DNA from: a bacterium
Lineage (GTDB): Bacteria > Planctomycetota > JACOTG01 > JAUIME01
DNA: 19,276 nt
Reading direction: 5' to 3'
NCBI GenBank assembly: GCA_030433195.1
Contig: JAUIME010000019.1
Span: 1-19,276 of the forward strand
Position numbers and translations under genes: made by a program. Position 1 is the stretch's first letter, and every line of letters begins with the position of its first letter. A model generated the notes under the pieces. The model was not told where the DNA came from and made no database searches. It saw only the letters and a program-made list of their open reading frames with translations. This document shows positions 8,017 to 14,810 of the stretch, one piece after another.

Positions 8017-9209
8017 ACCGCATCGCACACTCCGAACGCCCCGAGTCCGACCGACTCGTATCCGAACCCGGATTCCGACCGGGCGACGCGAAGCCCGCGG
8101 CACGAAGCGCCACGACCCAAGCGCTCCGCGTACTCGTCGTCTCGGACGCGATCCCGGAGCGCAACGGGGTCGGCACGTACTACCGCGACCTCGAGCGCCA
8201 TCTCGCCCCGCGCGTGCAACGCATCGAATTGCTCTGCCCGCCGTCGACCGACGAGTCGCGAGGCTGGTTCTCGCTGCCGATGCCGGGCGATCGCACGCAA
8301 CGGCTGCACGGCCCGCCCTTCCGGCGCGCCCGCGCGGCGATTCGCGACGTGCGCCCGCATGCCGTGGTGGTCGCGACCCCGGGTCCGTTCGGCATGCTCG
8401 GAATGAAGATGGCTCGCCGCCACGGTCTACGCCTGGTCGTCGGCTTTCACACGCACTTCGAGAAACTCGCGGAACTGTATTGGTCGCGCGGGTTCCGCCG
8501 CGCCGCGCATCGGTATCTCGAACGCAAGCATCGCCACCTCTTCGAAGCGGCGGACGCGGTTCTCGTGAACTCCGACGAGATGGCCGGCATCGCAACGCGC
8601 ACGGGAGCCGCGAACGTCATTCTCGTCGGGACCCCGATCGCGCCCACGTTCCTCGAACCTTGCGCATCCGCCGACCCCACGGCCCCTTTGCGTCGCGTGT
8701 TGTTCGCGGGACGACTCGCACCCGAGAAGAACGTCGCGGCCGTACTCGAGCTCGCCCGCGCGCGCCCGGACCTCGAGGTTTGCATTGCAGGCGACGGGCC
8801 GCTGCGTTCGACCGTGGAGCGCGAAGCCTCGACGTGCGGCAATGTTCGGTGTCTGGGTTGGGTGCCGCGTCGCGACATGCGCGAGCTCGTCGACTCCTGC
8901 GACGTGTTCGTACTGCCCTCGTCGGTCGAATCCTTCGGTACCGCCGCCTTCGAAGCGATGGCGCGTGCTCGAGCCGTCCTGGTCTCCGCTCGCTGCGGCA
9001 TTCTCGACTGGCCCGAGCTCGAGAGCGCGATCCACGTGGTTTCCGAGGGCGAGTCGCTCGCCGACGCCGTGACTCGAATCGAGCGCCTCGATCCGAACGA
9101 ACGGATGACTCGCGCCACACGGGCGCGCGAGGCCGCCGTCGCGTTCGCCGAACGCAACACCGAACAGTGGATCGAAATCCTCGCCCCCTGCCGGAACGCC
9201 ATGCCGTGA
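8013..9209 (+). CDS. GT4-family glycosyltransferase (possibly lipid-directed)
   Basis: A 398-residue GT-B glycosyltransferase of family GT4. An N-terminal tail of about 36 residues precedes the acceptor half (LRVLVVSDAIPERNGVGTYY, 38-57; GFHTHFEKL, 144-152). The C-terminal half has the donor-binding motifs FAGRLAPEKN (231-240), IAGDGPL (258-264) and the E-x7-E motif with Glu306 and Glu314 in SSVESFGTAAFEAM. The GFHTHF segment recalls the SqdX/MgtA/Agt-type enzymes that glycosylate diacylglycerol or related lipids. GGGAGG at 7997-8002 lies 10 nt before the GTG start, and both ends overlap neighbours by 4 nt (GTGA), so the three-gene operon is translationally coupled. With the divergent PlcP-like gene this resembles the plcP-agt pairing of marine proteobacteria; the sugar and lipid acceptor are inferred. 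Confidence 0.87.
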   Translation: MNRIAHSERPESDRLVSEPGFRPGDAKPAARSATTQALRVLVVSDAIPERNGVGTYYRDLERHLAPRVQRIELLCPPSTDESRGWFSLPMPGDRTQRLHGPPFRRARAAIRDVRPHAVVVATPGPFGMLGMKMARRHGLRLVVGFHTHFEKLAELYWSRGFRRAAHRYLERKHRHLFEAADAVLVNSDEMAGIATRTGAANVILVGTPIAPTFLEPCASADPTAPLRRVLFAGRLAPEKNVAAVLELARARPDLEVCIAGDGPLRSTVEREASTCGNVRCLGWVPRRDMRELVDSCDVFVLPSSVESFGTAAFEAMARARAVLVSARCGILDWPELESAIHVVSEGESLADAVTRIERLDPNERMTRATRAREAAVAFAERNTEQWIEILAPCRNAMP

Positions 9210-9910
9210 ACGTCGCGACGCAAAGCGCGGCCCGGGTCGAAGCCGTCGTCTCGATCCACGACGTGATGCCGTCGACGCTCGACGCGACCCAGTCGATCCT
9301 CGATCGGCTCATGGAGCTCGGCGTCGCGCAGGTCACGCTCCTCGTCGTTCCTGGGCTCCCGTGGAAGCACGACGAAGTCGAGCGGCTTCGTGGCTGGCGT
9401 GCGGCGGGACACGAACTCGCGGGCCACGGCGACGTTCATCGCGCGCGCCACGTGCGTGGGCTGCGGCACCGCTTGCACGGGTGGCTGCTGTCGCGCGATG
9501 TCGCCGAGCACCTCGCCCTCGACGAAACGGGCATCGCCGACCTCGTGACACGCTGCCACGCGTGGTTCCGCGAGCACGAGCTCGGAGCGCCGAGCCTCTA
9601 CGTGCCCCCCGCTTGGGCGATGGGCACCATCCGTCGATCGACGCTCGCGACCCTCCCGTTTCGTCGCTACGAGAGTCTCACGGGCGTCTACGACAACGTC
9701 GAGAATCGGTTCGACCGCCAACCGCTCGTCGGCTACGAGGCCGACACGGCGATTCGAGCACTCGCGCTACGCGCCCTCAACACCGCGAATCTCGCCGCCG
9801 CACGACTCAGGGGCCTCGTACGGGTCGCCATCCACCCGCGCGACCTGGAGCTGCGCCTCGCCGGCGACCTCCTCGCCACCCTTCGCCGGCTCGTGCCGCG
9901 CGCCTCCTGA
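9206..9910 (+). CDS. DUF2334-type polysaccharide deacetylase
   Basis: A 234-residue carbohydrate deacetylase of the NodB/CE4-like superfamily, DUF2334 branch. Visible motifs are VSIHDVMP (15-22, His18-Asp19), a conserved GHELAGHGDVH (68-78, His74 and His78 as probable metal ligands), LYVPPAWAMG (131-140) and the C-terminal VAIHPRD (207-213). No signal peptide or membrane segment is seen, so it should act in the cytoplasm or at the inner face on a sugar precursor or lipid-linked sugar. The GTG start overlaps the glycosyltransferase stop (GTGA at 9206-9209); the frame is open much further upstream but only as a shadow of that gene. As last gene of the operon it probably removes an N- or O-acetyl group from the sugar added by the GT4 enzyme. 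That substrate is inferred. Confidence 0.83.
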   Translation: MNVATQSAARVEAVVSIHDVMPSTLDATQSILDRLMELGVAQVTLLVVPGLPWKHDEVERLRGWRAAGHELAGHGDVHRARHVRGLRHRLHGWLLSRDVAEHLALDETGIADLVTRCHAWFREHELGAPSLYVPPAWAMGTIRRSTLATLPFRRYESLTGVYDNVENRFDRQPLVGYEADTAIRALALRALNTANLAAARLRGLVRVAIHPRDLELRLAGDLLATLRRLVPRAS

Positions 9911-9929
9911 CACGTCCTCCCGGAGTAGA

Positions 9930-9963
9930 ACGAGCCCCCGCGCTCGGTCGCGCGGAGGCTCGT
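9930..9963. terminator. bidirectional terminator-like hairpin between convergent genes
   Basis: ACGAGCCCCCGCGC (9930-9943) pairs with GCGCGGAGGCTCGT (9950-9963) over 14 bp with one mismatch, around a 6-nt TCGGTC loop. It lies in the 84-bp gap between the plus-strand deacetylase (ends 9910) and the minus-strand secreted protein (ends 9995), so it can stop transcription from both sides. Neither side has a true T-tract; the minus-strand side continues with TCTACTCC. Confidence 0.65.
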
Positions 9964-9994
9964 GGAACTTCGATACTGCGTGCGTACTACGAGA

Positions 9995-12082
9995 TCAGTT
10001 GACGTCGAAGGCCGCCGTGACCGACTCGGTCGCACTGTCCGGACGCTCGGCTTCGATGAGGAACTCGTAGCCGCCAAGCGTCGCGTCGACCGGGACGCGC
10101 CAGCGGATCGGGACGTCCATTCGCGAGAAGCCCGGGGCCAAGAACTTCGTCTTGGTCTTGATCGGGCCACCACCCCAGATCGAACCACCCGGCTCGATGA
10201 TGCTGATACGGAACTCGACGTTCGTACCCGCCGCACCGTTGTACGTGACGCCGGCGCTACCGATGGCACGTTCGCCCGGGCTCACGTCGGTGTCGTCGAC
10301 CGTGAGCGTCAGGTCGATCAGGAACGGGTTGCTCGGGGCGCTCGGGCCCTTCACGAACGCGCGGAACTCGTTGTCGACGCGGAACTCTTCGCACCAACCC
10401 GTGCCGTTACCCGGCGCGGTATCCGCAACGAAGCCGAACGAGTAGCCCGTCGACCAGCGGATGGCGTTGGCGTTCGCGTTCTCCGCGAGCGTTTCCGTCT
10501 CCCACTTCACCGCACTGCCCGTCTGCGTGACGCTCCAGTCGGTGCCGTCGACGAGCTCACCACTGTGGTAGTCGACGTCGCGGAAGAAGAGGTCGCTGAC
10601 GTTGACACCCGACGGGATGTCGACGCGGAACGAGCGGATCGAGTTGTGCGAGTTCTTGTTGTAGACCATGTAATCGTAGCGCCACGTGCCGTTACCCAGG
10701 TCCGTGGCGTTCGAGCCGATGATGATCTGGCCGTCGGTGTCGACGGTCGTCAGCTCGACGTCGGGGATCTGCGTCTTCCACGCGCGAATGGCCGACTGCT
10801 CGCGGACGGTCGCGCCGACGAACGAGGCGTTGAGGCTCGAGTTGAACTGGATGCGACGGTACGACGTATTGTTGTTGTCGTTACCAGCCGCAGCGTCGTC
10901 CGGCGTCACGTACTGCGCTTCGACGAAGTACAGCGCGCCCGGGTTCTCGGACGGACGGATCTCCGAGTTCTGGAGGATCGTGCGTCGCGCGAAACCACCC
11001 GAGTAGGCCGGGTTGGCCGGCGGATACGGGAAGAAGCCCGTCGCGGCGTTGACCTGGTAGCGCGGGCCGAGGCCGCTCTGGCTACCGTTGAGGCTCGCCG
11101 AGTACGGGTCCGAGCAGCCGATGCTGAGGCGCTCGCAGCCCCACAGGTCGTTGCACGGCTCGCAGAGGCTCAGGTCGATCGCGCAGAACGAGTGCTTGAG
11201 CCAGCCCATGCCGAGCATTTCGAAGCGACCGTCGACGAGTCGGTACACCGACTGGCCGATGACCGGGTGCTGGTTCGTGTTGGCGACCCAGATCGCGGCT
11301 TCGTCGCCGATGTTGCACGACTCGGTACCGAACGCGTACGACGACTGCGTGGCGTTCGTCGAGTAGCGGATGTCGTCGTAGATGTCACCGACGATGACGT
11401 CCGGGCCGATGCCGCCGCGCGACGTCGGGGCCGGCGCGACTTCGGTCTTGAAGTCGTCGACGACCGAACCCGGCGTGATCGTGCTGCGGAAGAACAGGTG
11501 ACCGATCGGATCGTGCGTTTCGACGCCGAGGCGCTGCGAGACGGCATCGGTGAGGTAGACCTCGAGACCGTTCCAACGCAGTTCCTTCGCGTCGCGACTG
11601 AAGTTGACCGAACCGCTCGGCATGAGCTCGAACGCGCGGCCCGTGTCGTTCTTCGTGTCGACGACGACCCAGCGCGTACCCGAGCTGGGATCTTCGTTGC
11701 GCTCGATGCGCCAGTCGCCAATCGCGGCGGCGCCCTGCTCCGTCGCGAGCGTCAGGCCCCCGAGCGTCTGGACGTAGCCGCCCGAGAACGCACGGAAGAT
11801 GCCGTCGTAGGCGACGATGCCGAGGCCGGGCATGTCCATCGCGGCGAAGACCGTCGACAGGCTCGAAATCTCGTCGACCACGTCCGTGGTGCGGACGTCC
11901 CGAATTTCGATGCCGAGTCGCGCGAGGGCACCGTTGTCCGGAACGAAGACGAGCGTGCCGCCGACCGAGTCCCAATTCTCGACACCGCAGCCGGCGTTCG
12001 GCCCGTTCTCTTCCGACTCCGCGATCGCCGCCATCGGCACCGCGAACACCAGAAGAAGGGCCAACCAAGAACTCAAACGCAT
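9995..12082 (-). CDS. secreted protein of unknown function, tandem paralog A
   Basis: A 695-residue exported protein. Residues 1-21 are a signal peptide (hydrophobic 6-19, AIA cleavage). Residues ~30-215 form a beta-rich domain (CGVENWDSVGGTLVFVPDNG, then a GDWRIER segment). The core (about 222-435) carries RGGIGPDVIVGDIYD, FGTESCNIGD, HPVIGQSVYRL and a six-cysteine pattern (Cys256, 300, 307, 310, 316, 323), then GCSDPYS, FPYPP and DNNNTSYRRI. The C-terminus (about 600-695) looks like an Ig-type beta domain ending SVTAAFDVN. No catalytic motif is recognised. Well over half the core residues are identical by eye to those of the gene at 12229-14361, so they are tandem duplicates. The start at 12082 is fixed by AGAAGGAG upstream and the signal peptide. 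I associate this core with uncharacterised planctomycete proteins. A surface role with disulfides is plausible; function unknown. Confidence 0.82.
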   Translation of the reverse strand: MRLSSWLALLLVFAVPMAAIAESEENGPNAGCGVENWDSVGGTLVFVPDNGALARLGIEIRDVRTTDVVDEISSLSTVFAAMDMPGLGIVAYDGIFRAFSGGYVQTLGGLTLATEQGAAAIGDWRIERNEDPSSGTRWVVVDTKNDTGRAFELMPSGSVNFSRDAKELRWNGLEVYLTDAVSQRLGVETHDPIGHLFFRSTITPGSVVDDFKTEVAPAPTSRGGIGPDVIVGDIYDDIRYSTNATQSSYAFGTESCNIGDEAAIWVANTNQHPVIGQSVYRLVDGRFEMLGMGWLKHSFCAIDLSLCEPCNDLWGCERLSIGCSDPYSASLNGSQSGLGPRYQVNAATGFFPYPPANPAYSGGFARRTILQNSEIRPSENPGALYFVEAQYVTPDDAAAGNDNNNTSYRRIQFNSSLNASFVGATVREQSAIRAWKTQIPDVELTTVDTDGQIIIGSNATDLGNGTWRYDYMVYNKNSHNSIRSFRVDIPSGVNVSDLFFRDVDYHSGELVDGTDWSVTQTGSAVKWETETLAENANANAIRWSTGYSFGFVADTAPGNGTGWCEEFRVDNEFRAFVKGPSAPSNPFLIDLTLTVDDTDVSPGERAIGSAGVTYNGAAGTNVEFRISIIEPGGSIWGGGPIKTKTKFLAPGFSRMDVPIRWRVPVDATLGGYEFLIEAERPDSATESVTAAFDVN

Positions 12083-12089
12083 GGGGAAG

Positions 12090-12097
12090 CTCCTTCT
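12090..12097 (-). promoter_or_regulatory. ribosome binding site of paralog A
   Basis: The minus strand reads AGAAGGAG, 7 nt before the ATG at 12082. The same frame is open to an ATG at 12217, which would add 45 residues in front of the signal peptide; this site rules that out. Confidence 0.8.
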
Positions 12098-12153
12098 ACT
12101 CTCTCTCTGTTTCGACTCTCCTGGACGCATGTCACCGCGCTCGGCACGGCGAC

Positions 12154-12181
12154 CGTCAATGACTCGAGTGACGCATGACTC
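12154..12181 (-). promoter_or_regulatory. possible promoter element and ATGACTC direct repeats upstream of paralog A
   Basis: Two plus-strand ATGACTC copies at 12159-12165 and 12175-12181 (16 bp apart, start to start) lie 77-99 bp upstream of the paralog A start. A minus-strand TTGACG (-35-like, plus CGTCAA 12154-12159) abuts the first copy, but no good -10 is found at 16-18 nt. The repeats could be a binding site. The evidence is only the repetition and position. Confidence 0.22.
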
Positions 12182-12213
12182 ACGAATCATGTTGCCGTTG
12201 TTTCCTATCGCAT

Positions 12214-12239
12214 TCACGAACTCTAGCTTCAGTTCGTGA
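12214..12239 (-). terminator. stem-loop overlapping the stop codon of paralog B
   Basis: Perfect 9-bp inverted repeat TCACGAACT / AGTTCGTGA with an 8-nt loop. The stop codon (12229-12231) and the last two sense codons of the minus-strand gene lie inside it. It is placed to end the transcript of paralog B before paralog A, or to insulate the two. No T-tract follows. Confidence 0.5.
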
Positions 12240-14361
12240 CCATCACTGAAATCGTCGTTTCTTTCAGGGCGCCGTCCGACAGGCGTTCGGCGCTCAGCGT
12301 GAACGTGTGCATGCCCAGCGGCGCATCGGGCGCGATCACGATCTTGACCGTTCGCGTCTTCTGCAGGCCTCCGGGGACCGACTTGATGCGATCGAGGAGC
12401 GGGTTGTTCGCGTAGGGAACGCCACCCGGCTCTTCGCCCGTGTACTGGAATCGAACCTGCGTGAGCGGGAAGCCCGCATCGGTCGTCAGCATGGCGTCAG
12501 CATCGAAGCGCTGACCTCGCGCGACCGACGTCGTCGCCGAATCGAGATCGACCTCGAGCAGGAACGGGTTCGTCGGGCCATCCGGACCGTCGACCGCCAC
12601 GTTGAACACGTCGAGCTGCTTGAACAGCGTTCCGGTCGCGCTCACCGAGGTCGGCGGCGTGTCGGCCGTGAACCAGAAGTTGTAGAGCGTCGACCAGCGA
12701 AGCGCGTTGGCGTTCGGGTCGACCGCGAAGAGGTCGGTGCCCCACTGCACCGAACCGCCCGCCTGCGAGAACGTCCAATCGGTTCCCGAGTACGGTTCGC
12801 CGCTGTGATAAGCGACGTCACGGAAGCCGGGATTCGTGACCGAGACACCGGCCGGGACCGGCACGGCGAACCGGCGCATCGAGGCGTCGGAGTTCTGGTT
12901 GTAGACGGCATATTCGTACGTCCACGTCCCGTTGCCGTTGTCCGTGACCTTGTGGCCGACCACGTAGCGACCGTCTGGGGCGTTGACGTCTTGGATCGTC
13001 GCGCCGGCATCGTACGTGCTCCACGCGCGAATCGCCGGCTGCTCGCGAACGGTACCGCCGACGAACGAAACGTTGTTCGACGAGTTGAACGCGATCCGTC
13101 GCCACGAGGCGTTGTTGTCGCCGTTGCCCGACTGCGCGTCGTCCTGCGTGATGTAGTGCGCTTCGACGTAGTATCGCGCCGTCGGATTCTGCGCCGGCTG
13201 GATGTCGGCGTGGTTGATGATGTTGCGGCGCGCGAGCGATCCCGAGTACGGCGGGTTGCCCGGCGGGTACGGGAAGACACCCGTCGACGCATTCACTTCC
13301 GAGCGCGGGCCGAGACCCGACTGATCGCCGTTCAAGAACGCCGAGTACGGATCCGAGCAGCCGATACCGAGAGCCTCGCAGCCCGTGCCGCTCTGGCACG
13401 AATCGCAAAGATCCAAGCTCAACGCGCAGAAGCCGTGCTTCAGCCAGCCCTGGCTGATCTGCTTGATCGCGGGAACTTCGTTCGGATCGACGCGGTACAC
13501 CGACTGGCCGATCACGGGGTGCAGGTTGTTTCCGGCGATCCAAGCGAGCGTCGCGTCACCGATGTTGCACGACTCGGTGCCGAACGAATACGAGGACTGT
13601 CCGCCGGACGTGCCCCACTTTCGCTGGTCGTAGATGTCGCCGACGATCACGTCCGGGCCGATGCCCCCACGCGACGATTCGGCGATCGGCTGCACTTCCG
13701 CTTCGAACGCGCGGTGCGCGGGCACGCTTTCGATCGAACCGCTGTAGTAGAGGACACCGATCGCGTCCGCGCCCTCCGCGTTCACTCCGAGCCGCGTCGC
13801 GAACTCGTCCGTGAGGAAGACTTCGAGGCCGCTCCAATCGAACGAAGCTCGCGCCGCATCGAGCCGTACGGCACCTGCCGCTTGTAGATCGAAGACGCGG
13901 CCGTTCGTGTGGAGCGTGTCTCGCACGACCCAGCGGTTGGCATCGTCGCCTCGTTCGACGACCAGGTCGCCGATCGTGACCGACACGCCGTCGGCGCTAC
14001 GCAGTTCGAGTTCACCGATGCTCTGGACTCGACCGCCATACACGGCTCGGAAGAGCCCGTCGTACGAGACGACTTCGAGGCCGTTCCCGTCGAGCGCCGC
14101 GAAGACCGAAGTGAGCTCCGGCATCGGCGCCGCGACGTCGGTCTGCGAGAGCGTCACGAGCTCGAGGCCGAGGGCCTTCAGTCCCGATTCGTTCGGAGCG
14201 AGGGCGAGCGTGCCCCCGACCGTCTGCCATGCTTCGATTCCGCAGTCGGGATCCGGCCCGTTCTGCTCTTCACCGGCCCACGCCACGTTCGTGAACGCGA
14301 AGCCGAGGAACACGGCTCCGGCGAGCCACAGCACCGCCCAGCTCTTCCCTGCTTGCAGCAT
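12229..14361 (-). CDS. secreted protein of unknown function, tandem paralog B
   Basis: A 710-residue exported protein, duplicate of the downstream neighbour at 9995-12082. Residues 1-29 are a signal peptide (hydrophobic 9-24, AWA cleavage). The N-terminal domain (about 38-225) begins CGIEAWQTVGGTLALAPN. The core has RGGIGPDVIVGDIYD (231-245), SYSFGTESCNIGD (257-269), HPVIGQSVYR (281-290), GWLKHGFCALSLDLC (305-319) and cysteines 265, 312, 319, 322, 328 and 335 in the same spacing as paralog A, then GCSDPYS, FPYPPGNPPYSG and GDNNASWRRI. The C-terminal ~100 residues differ most from paralog A and form an Ig-like beta domain (VARGQRFDADAML, APLGMHTFTLSAERL) suited to binding or anchoring. GGAGGAG at 14367-14373 fixes the start. 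No enzyme motif is seen; function unknown. Confidence 0.82.
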   Translation of the reverse strand: MLQAGKSWAVLWLAGAVFLGFAFTNVAWAGEEQNGPDPDCGIEAWQTVGGTLALAPNESGLKALGLELVTLSQTDVAAPMPELTSVFAALDGNGLEVVSYDGLFRAVYGGRVQSIGELELRSADGVSVTIGDLVVERGDDANRWVVRDTLHTNGRVFDLQAAGAVRLDAARASFDWSGLEVFLTDEFATRLGVNAEGADAIGVLYYSGSIESVPAHRAFEAEVQPIAESSRGGIGPDVIVGDIYDQRKWGTSGGQSSYSFGTESCNIGDATLAWIAGNNLHPVIGQSVYRVDPNEVPAIKQISQGWLKHGFCALSLDLCDSCQSGTGCEALGIGCSDPYSAFLNGDQSGLGPRSEVNASTGVFPYPPGNPPYSGSLARRNIINHADIQPAQNPTARYYVEAHYITQDDAQSGNGDNNASWRRIAFNSSNNVSFVGGTVREQPAIRAWSTYDAGATIQDVNAPDGRYVVGHKVTDNGNGTWTYEYAVYNQNSDASMRRFAVPVPAGVSVTNPGFRDVAYHSGEPYSGTDWTFSQAGGSVQWGTDLFAVDPNANALRWSTLYNFWFTADTPPTSVSATGTLFKQLDVFNVAVDGPDGPTNPFLLEVDLDSATTSVARGQRFDADAMLTTDAGFPLTQVRFQYTGEEPGGVPYANNPLLDRIKSVPGGLQKTRTVKIVIAPDAPLGMHTFTLSAERLSDGALKETTISVMVTN

Positions 14362-14810
14362 CCGATCTCCTCCGTTTCGTAGCCGTCGTCTGCCCGGGGC
14401 TCCGGGCAACGATCGCCTCCATTCTCGTCACCACGACTTCCACGCCGACCGGGCCGGAAGCCGCCCCCGCGACCGATCGGCGGATCCGACGACGTGACGA
14501 CGTCGAGCGGATTCGCGTCGGGAGGGCAAGGAGTACACGTGATTCGTCCTCGGTGGGTTCGAAACTCTCATCTGGATTCCGCCGGCTCGCGACGCCGAGT
14601 GACCGCCGTGAGTCGGATTCCACGAAGCCCGAAGCGTCGACAGGCGGCTGTCGCGTCGAGAAGCGGAAATGCTTGTCGCGCAACCACAACCGACCGAGAC
14701 GGACGGACCCGTTCCTTGCCCCAGGAAGGTGGAAGCCCCACTATAGCCGATCGAAAACCGTTTGCACACCTTCGATTTCGGTCGGTTCCGTGGCGTCCGC
14801 GGCGTCGGGA
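14362..14810. other. non-coding stretch upstream of paralog B
   Basis: No convincing gene in 449 bp: the open frames crossing it give basic, Ser/Arg-rich translations without ribosome sites or motifs. It holds the paralog B ribosome site (GGAGGAG, minus strand, 14367-14373) and a possible minus-strand promoter at 14740-14768. A small TTCCT/AGGAA hairpin lies near 14712-14727. It may be a long 5' leader. Confidence 0.45.
14740..14768 (-). promoter_or_regulatory. candidate sigma70-like promoter for paralog B
   Basis: On the minus strand TATAGT (plus ACTATA, 14740-14745; 5/6 to the -10 consensus) follows TGTGCA (plus TGCACA, 14763-14768; 3/6 to the -35) with a 17-nt spacer. The surrounding bases are locally AT-richer than the rest of the window. 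If real, transcription starts near 14733 and the leader is about 370 nt. Confidence 0.35.

Noticed and set aside
9962..12178. Long plus-strand open frame (about 738 codons) opposite paralog A
   Set aside because: It is antisense to a gene with a signal peptide, ribosome site and a paralog; its translation is a monotonous Arg/Asp/Val/Glu mix, typical of a GC-rich shadow.
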